40,663 bases of DNA from Mnemiopsis leidyi (taxonomy: Eukaryota > Ctenophora > Tentaculata > Lobata > Bolinopsidae): NCBI GenBank assembly GCA_000226015.1, contig JH153585.1:41279-81941 (forward strand). Reading direction: 5' to 3'. This document shows, piece after piece, positions 24,151-35,700 of this stretch; the first letter of the stretch is position 1; each line of letters begins with the position of its first letter. The position numbers and the translations under genes were made by a program. The notes below the pieces were generated by a model that worked only from the letters and a program-made list of their open reading frames with translations, searched no databases and was not told the DNA's origin.

Positions 24151-25925
24151 AGGTCATTCATAACCGAGCCGTACTTATGGCTCGTACTTAAATGCAGCGA
24201 AAATCGAACGATAATCCATTTTTCGTATTCATAATAATGGCTCGCCTCAACTTTTAAGTACGGCTTGCTAAGTCGTGGCTTAAATTGGTGAGCCATTCTT
24301 AAGCCGGCTCGAATTGTGGCTCAGGATTTAAGTGCACGGATTACCTGAGCCGAGCCGTGGATTACCAGATCTGAGCCATGGATTACCGTTTGAGTCGCGG
24401 CTTACACGTCGAGTTTCGTATTCATAAAGTGAGGACACGTCCTTATTTTCTGAGCCAAAAAGCTGAACCCCCGAATCCCGTCCTTTCCTACTGGCTTACT
24501 GTCGTTTTGTTCAATAAGTGCCCTTGTGATTTGAATTTTGCATAAAACTGTCAGAGGTGATTGCCCTTAGGTAGAGGAACATTGATGCCAATTTTTATTG
24601 AAATCAAACAAAGTTGAAATTTCGACAATTTTGGGCTCGGACAGGAAAAAAATCCGATTACGTTTTGTATGATAACTGCCCCTGTGATTATAATTTTGCA
24701 AAACACTTTCAGGTATGATTGCCATTAGGTGGAGGAACATTAGTGCCAATTTTCATTAAAATCGAAAAAACTCAAAATTTCGGCATTTTCTGGCCTTTCA
24801 AGGGTCCTTAGAGACCTCCAGAGTAATTCAAATCGATACACACTCACCTCGTCATGTACAGAAGGAATGGATGAGGTCACAAAACAAATTTCAGTTTAAT
24901 ATCAGAACAATTGGGACAATAAAAGCCGAATTACGCATTTTTGAAGGTTTAGCAAGTGGCGAAAGCCACAATTTTTCACAGATGTGAAAGTTTAGATCAA
25001 AATCGCAAGGCTAGCCGTCAAGAAAATGTTGCAATGAACTTAGACCGGAAATTTTCGCAGGATTCTGTTAAAAATGGTCGAGATATGTCCCAATTACTTC
25101 CGAGAACGAATTTAGCTGATTGAAATTACAACAAGCTCACTAAATGACGTCATCAAAGTGTTGCGCTCCATTGCAAGCCGAAAAGACTTACGATTTAAAC
25201 AACTAAACAGAAATAAAGCGCTGATAACTCAAACTGTTCATGTCTATCTGCCGACAAATTTCGGGCTACCTGTCTGTTCGAACCCTCAGGGTCCTTCTGC
25301 AATTGGCGGGAGGAGGGCACGTGACGGTGAACGCAATTGCCTATTGGTTGTCCGGCTGTTACTGTTTGCCCTCAAAGATTAGCGACGACCGATAACGTAG
25401 TGGTTAATAAACAAATCAGAAACGAGTAAGATACCGGAGGCCAATGGGTGGCCGCGTCTATTATCACGTGCCATCCTCCCACTAATAATAAAGGGAAAGA
25501 ATGGGTACTTTATCTCACTTTATCAGTTTATCTCTGTCGATTGTTTACATTTAGTTCCTCGATGTAAGCCACGACCTTAATTTGATCATCTGTACTTAAA
25601 ATTTTAAGGACGTGTACTCAGAATTGTAAGTACATGTCCTTAAAACAGAAAGCCGTGGCTTGGCTCTGTCTGTTTTTTAAGTACAGCATGCTGAGCCACG
25701 GCTTATAATCCGTACTTAAATCGAAAGCCATAGCTCTGAGCCGTACTTAATCCAGTGAGCCATGGCTCGGATTCAACGAGCCATGGCTCGATAAAACTGA
25801 GCCATAAGTACGGAAATTTTAAGCCTGGCTTACTTTATGAATACCGATTTCGTGGCTTACCTGATTTAAGTACGAGACACGTACTCGTGGCTTAAGGACG
25901 CGTACTCGATTTTATGAATGACCCT
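24151..25925. mobile_element. Foldback-type DNA transposon with subterminal GAGCC/TACTTAA repeats (about 1.8 kb)
   Basis: The left end AGGTCATTCATAA (24151) and right end TTATGAATGACCCT (to about 25925) are inverted. Both flanks (24160-24450 and 25560-25915) are packed with variants of GAGCCGTACTTAA, GAGCCATGGATTACC and AAGTACGGCTTGC in both orientations, including repeated TATTCATAA words near 24228, 24418 and 25838. The middle (24480-25550) has no coding frame with a domain; it contains a local duplication (near 24500-24600 and 24670-24780: CCCTTGTGATTTGAATTTTG compared with CCCCTGTGATTATAATTTTG). Non-autonomous element; no transposase seen. The N gap begins 12 bases after its right end. 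Confidence 0.65.
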
Positions 25926-25937
25926 AATGGCTCGCCT

Positions 25938-25998
25938 NNNNNNNNNNNNNNNNNNNNNNNNNNNNNNNNNNNNNNNNNNNNNNNNNNNNNNNNNNNNN
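25938..25998. other. Assembly gap (61 N)
   Basis: A run of 61 N. The sequence just before it (AATGGCTCGCCT) also occurs inside the left arm of the neighbouring foldback element (about 24236), so the gap probably hides more of the same repeat. Confidence 0.99.
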
Positions 25999-26785
25999 GC
26001 ATCACTAGCAGCGAAATACGGATATACCTTCTCCTTTACAGTCAGTAAGCAGACATCCAACCTGACTGTGTCTCCTAGGTAGTAGTACGCCATACCCTAC
26101 TTCTGCATCAACTCGCACATATTCACTGAACCCAACCGACTTCAGGTTTAGCAGATATTCAGCACATATTCGCCCTCAGTCGCAGTCCGGTCAGCTTAGC
26201 AAGGGGTGATGCAGAAGTATACTCATAGAGCTTGAATCAGAATCATCAGTCACAAACCTGACACCGTTTCGGGGCTTTAATTGCGAGACGGTGTTGTCAG
26301 GCGCCCCAGCAGTCCAACCTAGGACCACCATCTGATTCGAGAGTCACTTGAGAAACCCGTTAGAGCTCGCAAGCTATTTTTTTCAAGCTATTTATCAGCA
26401 AGAGTTGAATGTATTTAATTGCACTAATCTAAGCAGCGAATAAACTTATTGAATTTTAAGGATTTTTTTTCATTTATTTTTTATAATTATATCTATTTTT
26501 GTAATGAGGGTCGTTAGAACCACACCTCACCGGCACCATCCGGTCCCAATCAAAAAAATATATTTTGTGGACAAATAACAATATTTTGTTACTGTGGCCT
26601 ACCATTAAAATATTTTTTGTTTGGGTATTATTCATTTCTTAGGGAGATTTCATTCAGTAACCAAGGACTGTGTGTGACGCCCTTATGAATCTTGGGTACC
26701 TCACAATATTTCGTTATTGCAAATATTGAAAAAGAGTTTTTAAGCATCAAATTGGAGTGACAGTTTAGCTCATTTGAATCCAAGT
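25999..26785. other. Post-gap sequence, unidentified
   Basis: Moderately GC-rich up to about 26350, then AT-rich. CTTCTGCATCAACTCG (about 26101) and GTGATGCAGAAGTA (about 26206) form an inverted pair around 90 bases. A short reverse frame (about 26093-25999, MAYYYLGDTVRLDVCLLTV) runs into the gap; it could be the edge of a transposable-element protein, but no family motif is visible. Confidence 0.35.
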
Positions 26786-26791
26786 ATAGTA

Positions 26792-27090
26792 CAGTCAACC
26801 CCCGATTTACCGGGCCCCGATTTACTGGGTCCCCAATTTACCGAGCCTTATTCCTTTCCCCCGAAATTTTACCTGAAATTTGAGCTAAAATTCTTTTTCG
26901 AACTTTGTTTAAAATTTTGCTGCAATGGAAATTTATAACATGTTTGTGTGCAGTGGTAACTGATATGTGATTCCCTGCATTCCGCCCTGTAAACATATGA
27001 CCCACTAGCATTAACAAGTGTACTTTTACCCACTGGGCCATCCACCTACAATAACATTTCCACACAGATAAAAATATAATGTTGATCACG
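26792..27090. mobile_element. Pogo/Tigger-like transposon end (partial)
   Basis: Starts at TA|CAGTCAACCCCCGATTTACC with two further CCCGATTTAC / CCCAATTTACC repeats, then GAGCCTTATTCCTTTCCCCC. The first about 90 bases match, in reverse complement, the right end of the MITE at 39725-40050, so they share one family. No matching right terminus is found in the following 3 kb. A reverse-strand 83-aa frame (complement of 26838-27089) may be transposase debris but carries no recognisable DDE motif. Confidence 0.55.
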
Positions 27091-27511
27091 TGTTAGACAG
27101 CTGATGGTGAAATGATCTTTTTAACAGATCTGGTGCATCTATGATTTCTGGATTATCAGGATGTTTTATTTCTTGAAGAAAGTTGATGTTCAGTCACTGA
27201 TCTGGCGCCTTAAATTTTAGTAGATCAGGAGTTAATTTGGTAGGTAAGCCAGGAAAGAGTAAGTTATGTTTACAAGATTAATTAAGAACGGTATTCGTGG
27301 GGAGGTGTCTCAAATTTCAAACCCCGTTTCTCCAAATGTAATGCTTCTACCTTTGTTTTTGGAGGTCAATATGTGTCCGTTGGACCATTTGAGAGTATTT
27401 CACTACCCAGAACTAAGGCAGAGCCAATAAATTTGGAGAAATAAGGTGTTTTATCATTGAAAATTTGAGACTCTTCCCCACGAATACCGTTCCTAATTGT
27501 ATCCATAGACA
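27091..27511. other. Intergenic, nothing identified
   Basis: Mixed-composition sequence with no conserved frame, RNA gene or clear repeat boundary. GGTATTCGTGGGGAGGTGTC (27291) and its near reverse complement (ACTCTTCCCCACGAATACCG, 27470) form an inverted pair about 180 bases apart, with TCTCAAATTTCAA / TTGAAAATTTGAGA extending it. This is probably a small hairpin-type repeat. Confidence 0.4.
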
Positions 27512-28551
27512 TTGCCTGACTTTGTCCGACCCTCATTCGAAGCGAATAGAGATGATAAAATAATAGAGAGAATAAAATAATAGAGAGGGAATAAAATGAC
27601 GGTAGGGTGCGCGCTGCTGTACAACCATAGACATTTTTAAATGATAAGGTTATGTCTTTGGAATTAGCTATTCATAGAGGTGAAGATTGCATTAAATCTA
27701 AATGTTTTTAAATCTATATTTTAGATCTTATATGGAGATATTTAAGGGCAGAAATAAAGCTTTAGGAACTTACGATAGTGGGAACTTCTGGGATATTTCT
27801 GATATGGTCTTATATCACATTGAAAGTGGAAGTTATTTAAGGAATAAGATGAGACACAATAACTTCTCAAAGATAACCCTTTTGTAGCAAGAAGTAGAAA
27901 AAGGTTTATTAACATTTATTAGGATTTTGAAATACGGTATTTTAGCTTATAATTTGACGAGTCGGTAACACCTCGACAACTTTTAATTGAATGTTACATT
28001 TTTAAATACATTGGGAGATTGTCGCGGTCATACCGGCCGACTCACGCAGCTAAATTGGGAGATCGAGATCAGTTGTGATGATGCTGGCATCTTATTTACT
28101 TGTAGTATAAGTACTTAATCCGGTCTAGGTCTCCTCAATTATTTGAGTGGCTTGCACCATGACACATGAATGAATTTTTGCTTATGTCACAACTCAACGG
28201 GCGATGCGTGTTTAGAATTTTTGAATCGCCAGGCTAGAAATGCGCAAGAGCGCGTGATGGCCGCGACACTGACAGTAGGTTATCAACATACAAGTCGCAG
28301 CTAAAATAAAAAGGGCTCTGGTTGGAGCAAGTCACCGGGGTGGCGCGCGCTCTCGCCACGTGAAGCATGGCGAGCGCATGTCTCACGTTGTGCATGTGAT
28401 CCATTTCAAAAAACTATGCTATTTAAATTGCTATTACTAGGAGTATGTGCTTACGCATTGCTCTAACAAAAGCTTTGTACAGCAGCGCGCACGCTCCCGT
28501 CATTTTATTTTCTCTCTTCGCTTCAAATGAGGGTCGGACAAAGTCAGACAA
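27512..28551. mobile_element. Inverted-repeat element, GTCTGACTTTGTCCGAC family (1.04 kb copy)
   Basis: The left arm (27512-27625) goes from TTGCCTGACTTTGTCCGAC and CTCATTCGAAGCG to GGTGCGCGCTGCTGTACAA. The right arm (28476-28551) runs from TTGTACAGCAGCGCGCACGC to GTCGGACAAAGTCAGACAA, its reverse complement. The same arms form the compact element at 2342-2638. The interior is longer here and contains two termini of the other (TTGTC) family (about 27960-27981 and 28019-28041), as if other elements had inserted. No transposase frame and no clear target duplication. Confidence 0.6.
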
Positions 28552-28814
28552 CGCTTGACGAGATGATATCCGTCTAACGCGAGGAGAGCAGAAAACTGCG
28601 AGCCGCGCGCGGGTCGGGTAACATCTCGACAAGACAACGCAACAAAAGCTAAGCTAAGGCCCTTTTGCGCGCGTCGCGCCACTTGCACCAGCGCGGCGTA
28701 AGCACCTGGTTAGGTGAACTTTTGACAAGATTATATCCGTCTAGCTGCTTTAGCTGCGTGAGTCGGGTATCACCGCGACAATCTAGCTGCGTGAGTCGGG
28801 TATCACCGCGACAA
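28019..28814. mobile_element. Inverted-repeat element, TTGTCGCGG...CCGCGACAA family, interleaved copy
   Basis: The left end TTGTCGCGGTCATACCGGCC, then GACTCACGCAGCT (28019-28052), pairs with AGCTGCGTGAGTCGGGTATC, then ACCGCGACAA at 28752-28781. The right terminus is immediately repeated (28785-28814), a tandem duplication of about 33 bases. A further terminus of the aggtgtta type lies at 28613-28634 (GTCGGGTAACATCTCGACAA). The interval crosses the right arm of the 27512-28551 element, so the two pairs are interleaved and not simply nested. Confidence 0.55.
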
Positions 28815-28924
28815 GTGAACTTTTGCCTGGGAACCTCAGGCACAGCGCCCGGTAAGGTGAACTTACGCGCGCAAAAGGGCTTTCGTGATTAGAACAATAT
28901 AAATATGTGTTTAGCATGCGGTTG

Positions 28925-29090
28925 CTAAACCAGTACATCCAATAAGTGTGCGCGCGTGGCTCCAAATTCGGCCAGTAATTAACGCTCACCTGTTCATGTT
29001 TGAGCGAGCTCAGAGCTGGCGACCTGTCCGAATTTGGAGCCTAGCCGCGCGCGCACACATGTGGGTTATACTGCACTGATTTAGCATATG
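28925..29090. repeat. Long imperfect hairpin repeat (about 165 bp)
   Basis: CTAAACCAGTACATCC...GTGTGCGCGCGTGGCTCCAA (28926-28966) is the reverse complement of TTGGAGCCTAGCCGCGCGCG...CACATGTGGGTTATACTG (29034-29075), separated by about 60 bases. Related half-arms occur at about 1817-1890. It looks like a small MITE or a processed end of a larger one. Confidence 0.6.
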
Positions 29091-29736
29091 GAATAGCAAG
29101 TGGCAGCAGGGCGAGGCAACGTCTTGCGAGCGAGTGCGCGGTTAACGGGCGACGCACTTCTACTTCTAGATTGGCTGCGACAGTAGGTTATCAACCTACA
29201 ACGAAGTGGCCGCGCGCAGATTCCAATAAGGTTATCCTGGTTACAACCGGCTCTCATAGCTGAACGTTCCCTTATTATAATTTTGTTATCTACGTTATCT
29301 TACCCACGATCAAGAATAAAATATCGGGAGGATGTGCATCTCGTCAAATTACTAAAAACAGTTGATGAAAAATAAAACAATCAATCTGGGATGAACGGAC
29401 ATTTAATCGCCAACGAATGTTGAATTTCAACTTGAAATCAACTACGGATATTATTATTTCAAATAATAACTGCTAAATTTTATTTGGGCCAATAAAGTGT
29501 GGTCACGATTAGCCTTTAAACATAAAAATTTTGTTCTGAAACTGAAACGAGAATGATCAACTAAAAATAAATTAAAAACTTATCTTCAACTAAGGTTCAG
29601 TTTAAGTACATTCTACCTTTCAGATAGGGAGATTAAGATAAGCCTTTCTCTATCTACCCACTTAAGGCCGAATATTTATTAGACCTACTGCAGTTCAGAG
29701 TACAACAAAATTCTGATCATTGAAGTCGGAGAGAAA
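29091..29736. other. 3' flank of the BRD10-like gene
   Basis: The GC-rich repeat cluster fades at about 29230 into AT-rich sequence. The 60 bases next to the BRD10-like stop carry a poly(A) signal on the minus strand. No gene is seen. Confidence 0.45.
29675..29680 (-). terminator. Candidate poly(A) signal of the BRD10-like gene
   Basis: TTTATT on the plus strand, AATAAA on the coding strand, 57 bases past the stop codon at 29737. Its position is as expected for a short 3' UTR. Confidence 0.5.
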
Positions 29737-32700
29737 TTACGATGTGGACTCAACCTTAACTTCAGACGGTAGAGTTTCTGGGGGTTGAGAGTCATTCGGG
29801 ATATCACTTTCGGATTCTTCAGCGAGCTCAACTTCTAGTTTAGAAGTTTCCTCACTTTCAGACTTAACTTTTTGTTCAGAAGTTTCCTCACTTTCAGACT
29901 CCGACAACAGCTCACTTTTCACATCGTTCGAATATTCTGTCTGATCTTCAAGGTTGGAGATGGGAGTACTTGGGCGGGGAGGTGTCTGGGGTGCGGCCAC
30001 TATCTCCAGACTCTCACAGTCACTCATCGCTTGGGCTAACTCCTTGTACACCTGAAAAACGATAATTTCAACACAGCCTTAGAACTGTTATTTAGTTCAA
30101 TATGATCCATATCAACACGATTTTTACTGACAGGGCCTAAATTAAATTTCATAGTGGGTCCTTGGCACAAACCGTGGTTTCCACCAGAAGATGATGAGAT
30201 TTGTGTTCAACAAGCTCCTCATAAAGAGACTTCAATTTCTTGACGAGTGGCTTGGCGGTACTTTTGAGGAGCCTTTTTCCGGGTCCACCCTTTTTGCGGT
30301 GTTCCTGAACGATAGGGGGCTGTGAATTTGCTGTTTACCGAGCTGCTAGGTCAGATCATCTTGGTAGTTTTAATCAGAGATCAAGGAGTCAGGAGACAAA
30401 GTGATAGTATAATTGGATGGTAAGTATGTGATCTTTGCAACTAGGTAATCTGAAGACGGTGCTATTATAGACTTACTGCAAGACGGGATATCTGCCCGGT
30501 AGTTTCAAGCTGTTCCGTTACAGTTTGGAGGTCGTCAGTACTCCGCGCAACACACACAACTTCCCCTGTTTTCTCCTGAAGAATTTACAGTTATCAAATT
30601 CCGGCAAGGAAGGAAAACACACACACGTTACGAACAAAGCTGAAAAGGTAAGTGGCAGGTAGACTGCAGAAGAAGTGGTGATAAAAAATAGCCATGCAAA
30701 CATATGGACAGTCTGGTAGACAGACATACGCACCCATAAACAGACACACAAACATACACAGATTATATTCAAACAGACAACTAACGCTGCCGGCTGAAGG
30801 ACAGATCTCCACGTATACTCGAACTTCTTCAGGCCAAAGTGGAAAGTGGAAGTACAAATTCCCGAAACCATCCTGTCCGAGTTGTGTCGGTCTCAAACTC
30901 TCCGCATCGTACTCCAGGAAACAGTTCTGTAATCTCGGACTGGTCGTCTGAGTAGGGCAGGAGATTTGGTGTGTGAGATTACGTTTACTTTCGATATTAT
31001 CTAATCGATGTTAACATTTAATAAAGTACGAGGAACCTCGTACTTCTTTGTAAGAGTTACGAGACCTCAAGTTCTGGAACTTCTGTAACTCAGAGAACTT
31101 CCGTAACTCAGAGAACTTCTGTAACTCAGAGAACTTCTGTAACTCAGAGAACTTCTGTAACTCAGAGAACTTCTGTAACTCAGAGAACTTCTGTAACTCA
31201 GAGAACTTCTGTAACTCAGAGAACTTCTGTAGCTCAGGGAACTTCTGTAACTCAGAGAACTTCTGTAACTCAGAGAACTTCTGTAACTCAGAGAACTTAT
31301 ATAACTCAGAGAACTTCTGTAACTCAGAGAACTTCTGTAACTCAGAGAACTTCTGTAACTCAAAGAACTTCTGTAACTCAGAAAGTTCTGTAACTCAGAA
31401 AACGCGTAAACAGAAAGGACAGAATGAAACCTACCACTTTGGAAGTACAGAGGCAGTGCAGGAGAGTTAGACGTTGTCCCGTGCTAAGTTCGTGAAAGAG
31501 TTTACCTTCCACTACAGCTTGGTTTGCGGAGGTGCTGTTCTCTGGAGGAGTGCCAAGAGGCGACTGGTAGGTTCCGAACAGAGCGTACATTTCTGGGGTG
31601 ACACCTGAAATGATTACAATAATAATCAACCTCAACCATTGGGTTGTTAAATAAATGACTGGTTTAGCAGTAACGAGTTTTGATGATGTGATCCAATTTT
31701 ATCACTTCTGCAACACTTGTTTCAAAATTTTAGACCAATCACCTTTAGCGTCAACCACCTTTAGCGTCAACCAACCACCTTTAGACCAACCACCTTTAGA
31801 CCAACCACCTTTAGCGTCAACAATTAGATTGAACGAAATAATATAAGATATAATCTACCTGAGGTGGTTTGAGCGTGTCTGGTTCCCCGCTTGTTGGTTA
31901 GAGAGTACCAGTGTTGTACTCTCCTTGCAACTTCTCTGTTCCACTCCACGTAATCTACTTTGTTCTGCTTCTCCAGCCTACAGGGGACCTTTTGTTACTG
32001 AACAGCGTTTAAAGTAGATGATTGGTTTACAGCAAATCTTCCAGGTAACATGGCGTGTTTCATCTAGTAATGTTCTCGCTGTCTTGCATTTAGTTCCTAA
32101 AGGAGAAAGCAACCTCGCTCTTCAAATCAAATTTTTGCTAAATGCTAGGAATTTTTTGCTGTATGCTAGGAATTTTTTGCTAAATGGCAGGAATCTAAAA
32201 TATAGTAACTCACTCCTTGGTACGCTTGCCGGTCGAACAGAGATTAATCATGAGTTTGGCAAGATAAGAGCTGTGTTGCGGATAGAGTAGACCTAGTTCT
32301 AGTGCTCCCACAGTAAACGGAATGTTGAACTCTTCTTGGCAGACACAGATCATTAGACAGGACGATATCAGCTGCAGGAGAGAAGTGTGTCAATACTGAA
32401 ACTGAATCAGGAATTAGAAATTCCGATTTTTCGAGTTCCAGGAGTGGAATTACGACAATTACGACTATGGCTGACAATAAAATAACATCATACAAATTAA
32501 AACCTCCCAAGAGCTCGAAACTCTGCTGTGATCAGGGCAGCTAGTGACGTAGGAGGCGATAGTAGCGATTTTCTCTTGAAGTTGAACTTCCCGGCGGTAA
32601 GACTGTTGTTGCTCCATTACTTCTACCTCCTTTTTTCTGTACAGCTGGTGAATAATGCAAAATTACACAATGTGAGCTGGTTAAGTGTTAACCTAGTTCA

Positions 32701-35700
32701 CTCAGTATGACTTAGTGTTACACTTGAGATCAAACAAAAGGTTGAGTCCCATTATCATTATTATAGTTAGTACAAGGCATGTAGACTGTAGAGATGTAGC
32801 TAACATGTAGTTAGAAATGTAGCAAACATATAGCTAGAAATGTAGCTAACGTACCGACATCTCCTCCATAGCTAGCATTATGGGAGATCTGTTACAACCA
32901 GTAAACATTCTCGGTACACGCGTTCTTCTTCCACCTGGGAACATAGCGGTATTTAGTATGAAATAGTCACTTTACTGGTACAGCCTACTGTTATGACATA
33001 AGTTTCACGTGAGTGTGCTTTTATTTGAATTCTTACATTTGGTCAACGTAGATTGTTGGACATTACCCGATGTGACAGTTAAAAAGTTAGGTACGATCTT
33101 CAAATCTGTCTACTACATTGGCAAATGGGATAACTATCAGGCCATAATTAGAGAAAGAAGGGAGGGAATATGATCGACTATGTGAGCTAAAACATGCTTC
33201 TTGTACTTTGCGGATTCCTTAGATTAGATGTATTTATAGAATGGGATGGCCAGCCAATGTCAAATTCTCGTGCGAGCTAGCGATTTTCTCATGCTTCCGT
33301 GTTACACCTTAGTGATTTTAGAATCTCAATTTTACTTACAAATATCCCTGTACAGTGTTAGATGAGGGCTAGTCTCTGCTAGTGCACATTTCCCTCTCAT
33401 GGAGTAAGGTAGAAGGGTTATACGCTGTTCCAAACTGATTTCCACCTGTGAATATTGAAATCTACAATCGCTCGTTTGGAATGTACGTGCGCAAACAAAC
33501 GTCCTTTCAAAACAAACTTGTTTTTCAGAAATTGCAAAATTGCCAGTACCATCAATGCGCGGCGGGAATGGCGCAAGTTATGTGTATACATTCGTACATG
33601 ATGTACACTTGCAAAATATTTAGGTCATAACTCCAGCCAACTTGCAAGAGTGCAGATGCCGGAAATGGCAAAACAATTAGAGTTGACGTTAGAGCTCGAA
33701 ACAGCGGACAATGAGATATGGGACTACTTGTACCTTGCAAGCCAGCTTGCTTATCCAAGTTTCGGTGCCGTTGTAGCGGTAGCAGTTTTCGAAAATGAGG
33801 CGGAGATCTCCGATTATTTCGGGAGTGGAGAAGTAATCCAAATTTGCCATCTTCTCTTCAACTGAGAAAAACGAAAACAGTTAACGGCGTATACATATTG
33901 GAATTCTTAAACGTACTGAAAAAATGTTCAGGGTTTCTAAAAATTGTATTGATGGAAGTACCGATACTAACTTTTTGTTAGACACATTGGTTTTTCTATT
34001 TTCTTGTAGTAATCCTTGGTACTTGCTCGACTTGCATCTACAGGGTCTAAGAAGGGGGCCAAATCTTGCTTCAAAACAGGATCATTTCTGAAGTAAAGGA
34101 CTGTAAACAAAGTGTTGTATAGAAATCTAGATGCAACTCCAAGTTTAATTTTGACAGCGATGAAAAGGTTTCAGATTATCTGAGTACTTAATTAATAGTT
34201 TATTACCTGAGCTGCGCGTAGAATCTATATCCAATCTGCAGAGTTTCTGGCAAGGTTTTCAACAGTTCCGAATCTAAGTTGTACTTCTGTACACCGTAAT
34301 CGTAACTGAAAATTATTACGATTTAGATGGTTACTATTACAAAAGTAACAGATAATAAGTATACATGAAAAATTGAATTGAAATACTTTTTATTTAAATT
34401 TACACAGCAAAACCAGCATTAATGATATGAATATGTGAAATGCAGGTGTCAATGCAGTGGGTCTTAGGATTTAAATGCTGTAAACCAACAAGTTATTCAC
34501 AAAGACTGCAAGTAGTTGACACCACTTATACAAGTTGTAAACCTGCCATCGCTGCAGTAATCGTCGTCCGACGCAACTTGGAAGCGAGATTCTTTAGAGC
34601 GATGTTGTCTCGGAGCAAAACTCTTGATAAGATCTTGAGCCTTTACTGCTGCTGTCCGCCCTGAAAGGATTTAAATTGTTCTTTGTTCTGAGCTACTGTT
34701 TCAGATACCAATAAAAGAGTTAGACCAGCAATAAATGTGTTATTTGAGAAATGAGAGGTGATTATATCACCCCAACAGTCACTGAATGGTTAAATCAGGC
34801 AGCTGCTATGACTTGTTTGATTTGAAATCTAGCTGTGCAATGTCATAACATGATGTAAGAAGAGCAGGTCAACTCTGATATACATACCTGGCCTAACACG
34901 AGGGGCGGGGACAGGACTACTTTCACGGGATAATTTGTCCGATTCTTTATCTGTGTGTGTGTCTGTGTGTGTGTCTGTGTGTGTGTCCGTCGACCCGTCC
35001 TTGTCGGAGTCCTCTGCCGTGTGCGGGGAGTCTTGTACTGGAACATGTGTGTACTAATTTTCGGTTGTAGCAAGAAATTTATCAAGACACCAGATACATG
35101 GAAGTTTGCTAAGTTTTAAACACAAAGACACAAAGCAAGACATGTACCGTGCAGCAAGGCATGTAGGATACAGAAAACATCCCGCAAAACTTAGCAGGAA
35201 ATTTAAAAGCTTACCTTCCAATTTAACAGTCGGTTCTTCTTTTTCGGGGGATTTGTCAGTTGGGAATTTTGGATGGTAGGCTGTCGAGTTACTCCCGTAT
35301 ATACGGCTGTTAGAGTACCCACTTTTGAAGAAAGATGTTCCGTTTGATCGAACATCTTTGCTGAGTGCTCCCCCGTTTTCTGCCGGAGATTTTTGTTTTG
35401 ATTTAGCGGAATTGTCTTCAAACTCGTCCGAATCATCACTGGGAAACTTGGGACGATAACACGGTCTACCATCCGATACACTGCCGTACGTCCCACAGAC
35501 AGTCCCAGATTTCTCGCTGTTGTTTCGGGACGACCTGTTAGAGCTCTTCCTTGAATATTGTCTACAGGGTGCGCGTGTTTCAAAATCGCTGTTTGAACTG
35601 TTGGAACTGGTTCGTTTTCTTTTGGCGGGATGTTGCGGAATGACGTCGTTGGTAGTCGCCTCGTCTTGGTAGAAAAAACTCGTTTTCGGTTTGACCGGGG

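Noticed and set aside
31067..31363. Reverse-strand open frame reading SYRSSL many times, looking like a repetitive protein
   Set aside because: It is the translation of an 18-bp intronic minisatellite inside the BRD10-like gene; the frame is open only because the unit is a multiple of three.
29737..32629. A separate DDT-domain gene starting at the ATG at 32617
   Set aside because: Possible, but homology blocks on both sides follow the BRD10 order in one protein, so one gene is the simpler reading; kept as an alternative.
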